Assembly: GCA_051745395.1 (NCBI GenBank)
Contig: JBNJEA010000033.1
Coordinates: forward strand, 1-26,161
DNA length: 26,161 nt
Source of the DNA: JBNJEA01 sp051745395
GTDB lineage: Bacteria; Desulfobacterota; Desulfobacteria; Desulfobacterales; Desulfosalsimonadaceae
Direction: 5' to 3'
Shown here: positions 16,808-24,129 of the stretch, one piece after another
Numbering within the stretch: position 1 is the first letter of the stretch
Layout: each line of letters opens with the position of its first letter
Made by a program: the position numbers and the translations under genes
Notes under the pieces: generated by a model
Seen by the model: only the letters and a program-made list of their open reading frames with translations
Database searches by the model: none
Told to the model about the DNA's origin: nothing

Positions 16808-18241
16808 ATGAAGTTCTACCGTTTCATTACCCGGCTGTTTCGCATTTTCAGCCATCTGTATTTTGTTGAAATGCGCGCTGTTTATCCGGAGCGGATCCCG
16901 GAACACGGCCCGGTGATTATCGCGGCCAATCACCCCACTTCCGTTCTCGATGCCATTTTGCTGGCCATGCAGACCCGCCGCCAGATTCATTTCCTTGTGA
17001 AAAGCGCCTTGTTTCGAAACCGGTTTGTGAGCGCGCTGCTGCTGCGGCTGGGCGCCATCCCCGTCTATCGGGCAAACGAGGTCGATGCTGCGGGTGCGCG
17101 CAATATAGAAGTCTTTGAAAAGGTGTACGAGTTGTTTGAGCGCGGCGGCTGCCTGGGGCTTTTCCCCGAAGGGCAAAACTCGCCGGACGGACAGGTCGTC
17201 GACTTGCGGCCCGGCGGCGCAAGAATGGCGCTGGGGGCGGAGGCGAGAAACCAATACCGGCTGGGGTTGGTCATCGTGCCCGTGGGGCTGAATTTCGAAA
17301 ACCGGGAACTTTTTATGTCCGCCGTGCTGCTGCGTTTCGGCCAGCCCATTCAAGTGGCCGATTATGCCGGGCTCCACCGGCAGGACCCGCCCGAGGCGGT
17401 GCGAAGGCTGACGGTGGAACTGCAGGAGGCCCTGCGCAGCCAGGCCATCCACGTGGAGGATGATCAGATCCACCAGCTGGCCAAGGATCTGTCCGAAGCG
17501 CTCGGCTATCGCCTTGCACCGCTCATGTCCGAGGAGCGGGGGCAGAAGGCAGGCGAGTCGAAATTGTCATCCCGGTGGAAACGCGGGTTGTGGAAACTGC
17601 TGGACTGGTATCGACCCGAGGCCGGCGAGGTTTCCGATCCTTTTGAAATCCGGATACAGGACCGCAAAAAACTGACAGCGATTTTATCGTCGGCCATGGC
17701 CGAAGACCCTTCCGCGGTGGCGGCCCTGCGGCGCCAGGTGGATCGGTACCTGGACCATTTGCATCAGACGGAACTGAGCCGGACGCTGAAACGATCTTTG
17801 GACGAGCCCGTACGCGAGCGGCTCATCCGCCTGCGGATGACGATTTATGCACTGGTCATGGCGCCGGTGGCCCTTTTCGGGCTTATCCATAACATCGTGC
17901 CGTATCTGATTACCCGCTTCTCGGCCCGTCTTGTCCGCGACGAGGCCATCCGCACCTTTGCCTATTTCGGGGTGGGGTTTTTGATGTTTGCCCTCACTTA
18001 CGGTGGCCTGGGCTTTTGGCTCTGGTATGGCGCCGGCATGAGCTGGAACTGGGTGCTGGTCTACCTGGCCCTGCTCCCGCCCGCCGGCTTTGCCACCCTG
18101 CGCTATCGAAGCTATATTCTGATCTACCGGGACAAGATCCTGGTCCGGACGTTTTTCTGGGACAACGCGGAACTGGTGGCGCTTTTGCGCCGCGAACGGC
18201 GCGCCCTGATCGAGCGGTTCCGGGAGCTGGCGGGCGAATAA
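16808..18241 (+). CDS. Lysophospholipid acyltransferase (PlsC-like) with C-terminal membrane domain
   Basis: This 477-residue protein has an N-terminal acyltransferase domain (about 1-230) of the PlsC/LPLAT family, which transfers acyl chains to glycerol phosphate lipids at the inner membrane. Motif I is NHPTSVLDA with H42 and D48 five residues apart (HX5D), as in the NHPN-LLD subfamily rather than classical HX4D. Motif III is FPEGQNS (119-125), followed by the RPGGARMAL segment. A charged middle region leads to two or three hydrophobic helices (about 340-430) and a cytoplasmic tail with RDKILVRTFFWDN. The start has TGAGG about eight bases upstream. The substrate is not decidable here. The next gene, an ion exchanger, follows after 42 bases and may be co-transcribed. 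Confidence 0.9.
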   Translation: MKFYRFITRLFRIFSHLYFVEMRAVYPERIPEHGPVIIAANHPTSVLDAILLAMQTRRQIHFLVKSALFRNRFVSALLLRLGAIPVYRANEVDAAGARNIEVFEKVYELFERGGCLGLFPEGQNSPDGQVVDLRPGGARMALGAEARNQYRLGLVIVPVGLNFENRELFMSAVLLRFGQPIQVADYAGLHRQDPPEAVRRLTVELQEALRSQAIHVEDDQIHQLAKDLSEALGYRLAPLMSEERGQKAGESKLSSRWKRGLWKLLDWYRPEAGEVSDPFEIRIQDRKKLTAILSSAMAEDPSAVAALRRQVDRYLDHLHQTELSRTLKRSLDEPVRERLIRLRMTIYALVMAPVALFGLIHNIVPYLITRFSARLVRDEAIRTFAYFGVGFLMFALTYGGLGFWLWYGAGMSWNWVLVYLALLPPAGFATLRYRSYILIYRDKILVRTFFWDNAELVALLRRERRALIERFRELAGE

Positions 18242-18283
18242 CCTTCTATCACCCTCGGATAACTACAGGATAAAAGATTACAA

Positions 18284-19255
18284 ATGGAAACTGCTTTGCC
18301 CTATCTGCTGCTTGTTCTCGGCATCCTCCTGCTGGTCAAGGGCGCCGATCTGCTCGTTTCCGGTGCATCGACGCTGGCCCGGCGGCTGGACGTATCCGAT
18401 CTGGTGATCGGATTGACGGTGGTGGCCTTCGGCACTTCCTGCCCCGAGTTGTTCGTCAATATTTCGGCAAGCCTGGCCGGCAGCACGGGAATTGCCATCG
18501 GCAACGTGCTGGGAAGCAACATCGCCAATATTTTTTTGATCCTGGGCGTATCCGCGCTGATTTGCCCCTTGACCGTTTCCCGCGGCACGGTCTGGCGCGA
18601 AATCCCGTTTGGTCTTCTGGCGGCAGTCGCCCTGGGCGTAATGGCAAATGACTCCCTTTTTGACGGGTGGGCGTATTCGGATATTTCCCGTTCCGACGGG
18701 CTGGTCTTTTTGATGTTTTTTGCCATTTTTCTCTACTACTCGGCCAGTATCGCCAAAACGGGGAACCCATCGGGCGATACCGCCCCCGTCCGTCCGCCGA
18801 AGGCGAGCACCTCCGCTTTTTTCATGGTGCTCGGCGGCCTGGTCGGCCTGGCGATCGGCGGCAAATGGATCGTCGACGGTGGTGTCCATATCGCCGGGGC
18901 CCTGGGCATGAGCGAGGCGATGGTGGGCCTGACCATTGTGGCCGTCGGCACGTCGCTGCCGGAACTGGCCACTTCGGCAACGGCCGCGTATCGCGGCAAT
19001 GTGGAACTCGCCGTGGGCAACGTCGTGGGCTCCGGTATATTCAACATCTTTTTCGTTCTCGGCATCAGTTCCGTCATCAAGCCCCTGCCGTTTGATACCG
19101 CCGGCAACGTCGATATCGGCATGGTCATCTTCGCCGGCCTGATTCTTTTTACGACCATGTTTACCGGCCGGCGCCGGTCACTGGACCGGTGGGAAGGCGC
19201 CATCCTGGTGGTCATGTACCTGGCGTATCTCGCCTACCTGGTCCATAGGGGCTAA
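18284..19255 (+). CDS. Calcium/sodium antiporter of the CaCA family (YrbG-like)
   Basis: This 323-residue inner-membrane exchanger has about ten hydrophobic helices and the two inverted alpha repeats that form the ion pathway: GTSCPEL (50-56) with GSNIANI (77-83), and GTSLPEL (222-228) with GSGIFNI (249-255). The conserved Glu in each GTSxPEL is present. A loop of about 30 polar residues (157-178) divides the two halves. Members exchange Ca2+ for Na+ or H+; direction and ion are not shown by sequence. The ribosome site is weak. Its TAA stop overlaps the TAG stop of the convergent kinase gene, leaving no room for a terminator between them. Confidence 0.93.
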   Translation: METALPYLLLVLGILLLVKGADLLVSGASTLARRLDVSDLVIGLTVVAFGTSCPELFVNISASLAGSTGIAIGNVLGSNIANIFLILGVSALICPLTVSRGTVWREIPFGLLAAVALGVMANDSLFDGWAYSDISRSDGLVFLMFFAIFLYYSASIAKTGNPSGDTAPVRPPKASTSAFFMVLGGLVGLAIGGKWIVDGGVHIAGALGMSEAMVGLTIVAVGTSLPELATSATAAYRGNVELAVGNVVGSGIFNIFFVLGISSVIKPLPFDTAGNVDIGMVIFAGLILFTTMFTGRRRSLDRWEGAILVVMYLAYLAYLVHRG

Positions 19256-21462
19256 AAGGTATCGGGCAGGGCGGGCAAATACACGCGGAAGGTGCTGCCC
19301 TGACCGGGGCTGCTTTTTACGGTGATACAACCCCCGAGCGCCTTGACGATACCGAGCACCACGGCCAGTCCCAATCCCCGGCCGGTGAATTTGTCGGTAA
19401 AAAAGGGATCGAAAACCTGCCCCATGGCCTGTGCGGAAATCCCCTGTCCGTCGTCGGCGACCGTCAGGCAGGCGTAATGGGAGGCTGACGATTGCCAGTT
19501 GCTCGGAAAACAGTTTTGCACTTCGATTTCCGAGGCATTGACCGTGCGGAGCGAAATCTGTAAAATGCCCGCCGTGTTTTGCGCCGTGGCCTCTATGGCG
19601 TTGTTTGTCAACGCCCGTAAAACCTGCGCCATCTGCGTGGGGTCCGCCATGACGACCGGGCCGTTTGCGGGAAAATCGGTCTCTACGCGCAGCGGTTCCG
19701 GCAAACCGGATTGGATCTGTTCGACGAAATCGGCACAGATTTTGGAGAGATCCAATGGTTCCGGTGTTCTGTACTCCTGCCCCAGGTAGGTCAGCATCAG
19801 GCGGCTCATCTCGGAGGCGCGGTTTGCCGCTTTTTCGGCTTCCGCCAGGTTTTGGGAAAGTTTTGCGTCTTTTGAGGCGCTCATGCGCGCCAGTTCCAGG
19901 TGGCCGGATACCACCAGCAGCATATTGTTGAAATGATGGGCCACCGCGCCGGCCATCCGGGACAGGCTTTCGGCTTTTTCAACCTGTTTGAGGCGCCGCT
20001 CCAGTTCAATTCGTCTTTTTTCCTCCCGGACCCGCCGGGTGATATCGCGCGCAATAAAAAGGACATGGTCGTTTCCGATCGCGGTGGCCCGGGCTTCCCA
20101 GTGGCCGTGGTGGCTCGGCACCCGGAGTTCGTATTCAAAGGTTTGTACCTTTTTCGTCTCTATGGCTTCTTCTATCTTCGAAAACACCAGTTGAAGGTAG
20201 TCTTGCGTAAATCCGGCGTCTTTTATGTTCGAGCCGACAATCCGATGCGAGGGGATTCCCAGTTCATCTTCCGTCTCGGCTTTAACATACTGGTAGGTCC
20301 CGTCCCGGCTGATAATGAAGATCGGGTCGGGGATGGCTTCCAGCAAAGAGCGATTCCATTTCTCGCTTTCCCGTAACGCCTCTTCGGCTTTTTTCCGGGC
20401 ATCTATGTCCAGGACGAAACCTTCATAATGAGAGACTTTGCCGTTGTCGCCAAAATAGGCAAGGGCGCTATGGGACAGCCACTTCACCGAGCCGTCTTTG
20501 CACCGGGCCTTGAACTCGAAGCCGTCGACCTGGCCGTGGGTCCGGAGAATGGTTTCGAAGCGCTGGCGCTGGCTGGGATCCTCATAGAGCTGGGTGGCGA
20601 TATCGGTTATGCTTGAAACCAGTTCCCCGGGCGAACGGTATCCAAGCATTCGGGCCAGGGCGGGATTGGCCGTTGTGAGACGTCCCTCCGGTTTGCTCTG
20701 GAAAAAGCCGACAACCGAATTTTCAAAGATTTTCCGGAAATCTTGTGCGATACGCTTGCGCTTTGTGATCTCGCCGTGCAGCTCCCGATTGCTTTGGGCC
20801 AGTTCATCGGTGCGTTTGGCGACTTTCTGCTCCAGTTTTTTATTGAGGTTTTCGATTTCGGCTTTGGCCTGCACCAATTCCGGGGATTCAAGGACCTCCC
20901 ACTGTCCGTGCCGTTTGGCAAGCGCGAATTGATGGGTGCGGGAAACGTCAAAAATTGCGGAAGCTTCAATGTGGGCAAGGGGGTAGGCGCATAGAATGAG
21001 AATGTTTTGCTGGGCGAACCGGGCGTCGATCTCCCGTTCGAATTCGGCGAACGCGGGCCAGGCGATTTTATCCAGCCAGGCCCCGTCCGTTGCCAATCGC
21101 AGCCCGTCAAAGCCTTTTTCCAGTGCCCGGCAAAGCCTGGCATTCAGCTTTTCTATGGCCTGCTGTTTGGCAAAGCGACTGTTTTCAAATAAAAATTCTG
21201 AATAGGATAAAAGTTCCAAATCGCCCGATGCCAGGTGTGCATCAAAGCTGGGATGGGCGTGACGCAGGGTGTTGACTGTCTTTTGGCGCCATTTTCCGGT
21301 AACGAGCCAGATGCAAAACTCCCGGTTTGACAGGCCGGCTTTCAGATAAGGCATTACCGTATTGTCCAGGTCCTGCCGGGTCTGGTAGAAACAGCAGAAG
21401 TGGGTGCCCCAGGGCATCTTTTCTGCAAAATCAATTCCTGTCTTTCGCAATGCCGTGGTCAT
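19252..21462 (-). CDS. MEDS/PAS sensor histidine kinase
   Basis: This 736-residue soluble kinase has no membrane helix. The N-terminal part (about 8-185) is a MEDS domain, the DcmR-type sensory fold, recognised by MPWGTHFCCFYQTRQDL, FCIWLVTG and the final ILCAYPLAHI. A coiled coil (about 195-235) leads to two PAS domains (about 240-360 and 368-478), then a dimerisation helix with the H box VAHHFNN (H509) and HATPase_c (NNAIEA, DDGQGIS, GRGLGLAVV). The acidic residue normally after the phosphorylated His is replaced by His. The frame is open to 21657, but start 21462 has AAGGAGG eight bases upstream and begins at the MEDS fold. The partner is probably the divergent receiver gene at 21848. Two cysteines (C23, C24) in the MEDS part may matter for sensing. 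Confidence 0.93.
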   Translation of the reverse strand: MTTALRKTGIDFAEKMPWGTHFCCFYQTRQDLDNTVMPYLKAGLSNREFCIWLVTGKWRQKTVNTLRHAHPSFDAHLASGDLELLSYSEFLFENSRFAKQQAIEKLNARLCRALEKGFDGLRLATDGAWLDKIAWPAFAEFEREIDARFAQQNILILCAYPLAHIEASAIFDVSRTHQFALAKRHGQWEVLESPELVQAKAEIENLNKKLEQKVAKRTDELAQSNRELHGEITKRKRIAQDFRKIFENSVVGFFQSKPEGRLTTANPALARMLGYRSPGELVSSITDIATQLYEDPSQRQRFETILRTHGQVDGFEFKARCKDGSVKWLSHSALAYFGDNGKVSHYEGFVLDIDARKKAEEALRESEKWNRSLLEAIPDPIFIISRDGTYQYVKAETEDELGIPSHRIVGSNIKDAGFTQDYLQLVFSKIEEAIETKKVQTFEYELRVPSHHGHWEARATAIGNDHVLFIARDITRRVREEKRRIELERRLKQVEKAESLSRMAGAVAHHFNNMLLVVSGHLELARMSASKDAKLSQNLAEAEKAANRASEMSRLMLTYLGQEYRTPEPLDLSKICADFVEQIQSGLPEPLRVETDFPANGPVVMADPTQMAQVLRALTNNAIEATAQNTAGILQISLRTVNASEIEVQNCFPSNWQSSASHYACLTVADDGQGISAQAMGQVFDPFFTDKFTGRGLGLAVVLGIVKALGGCITVKSSPGQGSTFRVYLPALPDTF

Positions 21463-21612
21463 GGAATTGCCTCCTTCCGCATGATTTTCCCTATAACTTA
21501 ATTCTTTTTCCTTACTTATGCTTGCCATGGGGCGAAAATACCGCCGTTTCTTTTCATTTTTTACTCCTGGCTGCGTGACAGTCCACGGGCGCTTGCGGTT
21601 TTTGGCATTTAC

Positions 21613-21665
21613 AAAAAAAACCCAGGCAAAGACGTTTCCGGTCATCACGCCCGGCATTGCCTTGA
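21613..21665 (-). terminator. Possible leader terminator upstream of the MEDS kinase
   Basis: On the minus strand AGGCAA and TTGCCT form an outer stem and two CCGG boxes an inner one, followed within three bases by eight T. It sits about 150 bases before the kinase start, inside a leader of about 250 bases with no gene. It may attenuate the kinase transcript. The stem has an internal loop, so strength is uncertain. Confidence 0.4.
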
Positions 21666-21847
21666 AAAAAGGACCAGGGTTTGCCCCTGTATGCTTTAGC
21701 GTTATTATTAAGAAATAAAGTTTGGTTCACCGCCTTTCCATAACACGTCTTGGAACGGCTCAATTTAGGTGTCTGATATCAACCCCCAATATTTCCGGGA
21801 GTCGGTCTGAAGTGGATGAGCGAAAGAATGTTTGCGATAAAAACGGT

Positions 21848-22237
21848 GTGTCCGAAAAAACGGCAACCATACTGGTGGTCGAAGATGAGGTTCAGGTGTT
21901 GGATCTGGCCGAAATGATTCTCAGGCAGGAGGGGTATACCGTATTGAAAGCAAGCACACCGAGCGAGGCCGTCGATACCGCGCGACGTCACAAAGACCGC
22001 ATTGATTTGCTTCTAAGCGATGTCATCATGCCGGAAATGGATGGAAAAGCCCTTCAGCAGAAGATCGAAGCCATCCAGCCGAATCTTAAAACGGTTTTCA
22101 TGTCCGGCTACGCCGAGGATGTGATTGTGGAAAAAAATCTCGGGATAAACGCCGACGACCTGATCCGCAAACCCTTCAGGGTTCAGACGTTTACCGAAAG
22201 AGTCGCCGCAGCCCTTGATAAATTACCGGGCGCATGA
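21848..22237 (+). CDS. Single-domain response regulator
   Basis: This 129-residue lone receiver domain begins SEKTATILVVEDE with acidic residues E12-D13, phosphoacceptor D58 in LLSDVIMPEMDG, the MSGYAE segment and KPF near 108-110. The SGYA and KPF features are those of receivers that pair with hybrid or PAS kinases. The frame is open to 21722; the GTG at 21848 is preferred because it sits just before the fold, though its ribosome site is weak and GTG at 21812 is possible. It is divergent from the MEDS kinase at 21462, with no other kinase closer, so they are likely partners. There is no output domain. A strong bidirectional hairpin lies downstream. Confidence 0.9.
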   Translation: MSEKTATILVVEDEVQVLDLAEMILRQEGYTVLKASTPSEAVDTARRHKDRIDLLLSDVIMPEMDGKALQQKIEAIQPNLKTVFMSGYAEDVIVEKNLGINADDLIRKPFRVQTFTERVAAALDKLPGA

Positions 22238-22346
22238 TGCAATTCACAAATTGGTTTTCGGCGGACCCAACCTGGAAATTCCCCTGAACGGGGAGTAAAA
22301 AAAAAGACCGACACCGCTTTGAACGGGTCGGTGCAAACGGCAGAAA

Positions 22347-22374
22347 AAAAGCCAGGGCCGCAGCCCTGGCTTTT
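22347..22374. terminator. Bidirectional intrinsic terminator
   Basis: GCCAGGGC and GCCCTGGC form a perfect stem with a CGCA loop, flanked by AAAA and TTTT, so a T-run follows the stem on both strands. It lies between the convergent receiver gene (ends 22237) and PEP-CTERM gene (ends 22417). A second stem with GACCGAC/GTCGGT lies just before it. Confidence 0.93.
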
Positions 22375-22416
22375 GGATTGTCATTATCCTGCCCGGCTGA
22401 TGTTATTATCCCTTCA

Positions 22417-23046
22417 TCAGCTTTTTCGAATCTGTTTTTTCCGGCCAAGGCCCACGATTCCGAGCAATCCGAGCCCGAAAAGCAGCATGGTCGTCGGTTC
22501 CGGAACCGGTGCGGCCACCTTGAAGTCCCCGTCAGAGCCCAAAGAGGCTACCGTTGTTTTGTTGGGGCCGAAATAAATATTGTCTGCAACATTCTCGTTT
22601 CCGGTCATTTTTAGATCAAACCCTACATAACCGGGCGCAGACAAATTGTTAATGGAAAAATCGAGCCCATCTTCGCCCACATTGGCAAGGGCAAAATACT
22701 CTGCCCAGTCAGCCGTATTGAAACTGGTGTCCGCCGTAGAGCTTCCGCCGTGGTCTTCAAACTTGAATTCGACGAACTCGTCAAATTCGTTGCCCACCAG
22801 AGAAATATTGCCGCTGAAAAAAGTATCGGGACCCTCCCCGGACCAGCGGATATGCCAATTCTTCCTTGCCATATCATCGGTCCAGATAAAATATCCCAAA
22901 TCGGTCCCGGCTGTGTAAGTGGGGGCACCGAACGTATTGACATTCAAGGTTTCGTATTCATCCGACAGTGGCATGGCGAAGCCGGCGCCTGAAAGAAACA
23001 TCACCGAAATTACGGCGATCATGGTAATGCGAAATAGTCGTTTCAT
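22417..23046 (-). CDS. PEP-CTERM sorting-domain surface protein
   Basis: This 209-residue exported protein has a signal peptide (about 1-24, ending GAGFA), a Ser/Asn/Gly-rich beta-type middle region (about 25-180) without cysteine, and a C-terminal sorting signal of PEP-CTERM type: VPEPTTMLLFGLG, a hydrophobic helix, and a basic tail RKKQIRKS. Such proteins are processed by an exosortase at the inner membrane and become part of the envelope or extracellular matrix. No exosortase gene lies in the window. It has a strong ribosome site (AAAGGGAG) and a sigma-54 promoter at 23110-23124. The specific role of the middle domain is unknown. Confidence 0.95.
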   Translation of the reverse strand: MKRLFRITMIAVISVMFLSGAGFAMPLSDEYETLNVNTFGAPTYTAGTDLGYFIWTDDMARKNWHIRWSGEGPDTFFSGNISLVGNEFDEFVEFKFEDHGGSSTADTSFNTADWAEYFALANVGEDGLDFSINNLSAPGYVGFDLKMTGNENVADNIYFGPNKTTVASLGSDGDFKVAAPVPEPTTMLLFGLGLLGIVGLGRKKQIRKS

Positions 23047-23109
23047 AAGTAACTCCCTTTCTTTTGTCTTTTTTTGGGTATTTGTTTTCCATCTTTTGTG
23101 AATTGATTT

Positions 23110-23124
23110 GCAACTAATATGCCA
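23110..23124 (-). promoter_or_regulatory. Sigma-54 promoter of the PEP-CTERM gene
   Basis: On the minus strand TGGCATATTAGTTGC matches the sigma-54 consensus TGGCAC-N5-TTGC, with GG and GC exactly ten bases apart. The expected start is near 23098, giving a leader of about 50 bases before the ATG. It implies control by an enhancer-binding activator. Confidence 0.9.
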
Positions 23125-23177
23125 TTTATATAATAAACTGTTTTTATAAGATTTTTTACTCTTATTGCAGATTCGAA

Positions 23178-23207
23178 GGCAATCGCTGTAAAAATTTCCG
23201 ACATACC
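23178..23207 (-). promoter_or_regulatory. Upstream dyad A, candidate activator site
   Basis: The minus strand reads TGTCGGAAATTTTTACA followed by GCGATTGCC. The TGT...ACA ends form a partial dyad. It lies about 60-80 bases upstream of the sigma-54 -24 box, the usual range for an enhancer-binding protein. A near copy lies at 23318-23345. Confidence 0.6.
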
Positions 23208-23317
23208 GATTACACGGGATGTTAAAAAGGATGGGATATAATTATTTGTATTTAAAGAATTATTTTTCATTTAATAAAAACGAAGGACGGTGAACGATAT
23301 TGCGTTCTTGAACTGGG

Positions 23318-23345
23318 GGCAATCGCTATAAAATTTTCCGACGCC
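23318..23345 (-). promoter_or_regulatory. Upstream dyad B, second copy
   Basis: The minus strand reads GTCGGAAAATTTTATA followed by GCGATTGCC. Over 25 bases it differs from dyad A at two positions and lies 140 bases further upstream in the same orientation, about 200 bases from the sigma-54 promoter. It is also about 60 bases upstream of the plus-strand gene at 23407, so it could serve either side. No sigma-54 promoter for the plus-strand gene was seen. Confidence 0.55.
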
Positions 23346-23406
23346 TGAGCCGAGCCGGCATCATCGCTTTATTTTTTTCTAACGAATTGCTGGGGTTTTC
23401 ACCCAC

Positions 23407-24090
23407 ATGGGCACCATTGAAAAGGTGTTCAGGAACGCCGGTTCCAAGGCCAAGGACGAACTGAAACTGGCCACAAAAAAGGCGATTGTCTGGGGCGATA
23501 AAAAGATCGTGAAGTACAGCAGTCCCAAACTGTCCCCGCTGTTTGACAGCCACAAAACGAAATTTCTGGAAGATATCGAAAAAAGCAAATCACACGAAGC
23601 CGGAGATACCGACAGTTTGTTCAAGGCGCTGGGCAGGTTTTTGGCGATGATCGACAACTCGGAAGTCGACTACGATTTCATCAGCCAGGATGTCGCGCTG
23701 AACCCGCTGTTTGTGCAACTCGGCATATCCGAGCTCGGCGATTTCAAGGGCAATATTTACGCCGGCTTTTCCAAGAGGGGCGATCCCGCCTGGTATTTTA
23801 TCGACACACTGGGCGTAGATGTCACCATCCCCTATGAGCTGACCGAGGCCACGGCCCTGCCTTTTTTTGGACTGGAAAAAATCCCCCTGCCGGAAAACCC
23901 CTTCCAGGTCGGCCTGGGGGTGGTTGAAATGGGCCGCAAGATCAAGGGCCTGGCCGATCCGCTCTACGACGTGTTCCACCTTGCCGGCAAAGGGGGCAAG
24001 GCGGTCGACTATTCGAAATGGAAGGTCGATGCCGAAACCGAAGGCACGATGGCCCTGGTCGACAGCCTGAGCTTGCTGACCAGCACCTAG
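23407..24090 (+). CDS. Hypothetical protein, possibly the N-terminal part of a longer protein
   Basis: This 227-residue protein has a basic, helical N-terminus (1-45, rich in Lys) and a mixed hydrophobic remainder with segments IYAGFSKRGDPAWYFIDTLG and TEATALPFFGLEKIPLPENP. No signal peptide, no catalytic motif recognised. The ATG lacks a clear ribosome site. The frame ends at TAG (24088-24090), but the same frame stays open after it through to 25374, and the 13 codons after the TAG have coding-like G or C third positions (10 of 13). It may therefore be the front of a single 655-codon gene, interrupted by a nonsense mutation or read through. Confidence 0.7.
   Translation: MGTIEKVFRNAGSKAKDELKLATKKAIVWGDKKIVKYSSPKLSPLFDSHKTKFLEDIEKSKSHEAGDTDSLFKALGRFLAMIDNSEVDYDFISQDVALNPLFVQLGISELGDFKGNIYAGFSKRGDPAWYFIDTLGVDVTIPYELTEATALPFFGLEKIPLPENPFQVGLGVVEMGRKIKGLADPLYDVFHLAGKGGKAVDYSKWKVDAETEGTMALVDSLSLLTST
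24088..24090 (+). other. In-frame amber codon between two same-frame ORFs
   Basis: The TAG lies in the same frame as both 23407-24087 and 24130-25374; no other stop occurs between 23407 and 25374. The downstream ATG at 24130 has no visible ribosome site. This fits a recent nonsense mutation, stop read-through, or amber recoding (pyrrolysine is known in some Desulfobacterota). TAG also ends the MEDS kinase gene in this window, so it can be a normal stop here. Confidence 0.75.
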
Positions 24091-24129
24091 TCGGTCGGTC
24101 TGCCGTGGCCGCTGAAATTAAAGACGACC

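Noticed and set aside
21690..21710. ACAGGGGCAAACC on the minus strand upstream of the MEDS kinase, resembling the 5' part of a GEMM riboswitch
   Set aside because: The GNRA-capped P2 and the AGCCGGGTTGCCGA core do not follow; the bases form a simple CAGGG/CCCTG hairpin instead.
23341..23406. Sigma-54 promoter for the plus-strand cassette at 23407
   Set aside because: No GG-N10-GC spacing was found; the nearest GG and GC are seven bases apart.
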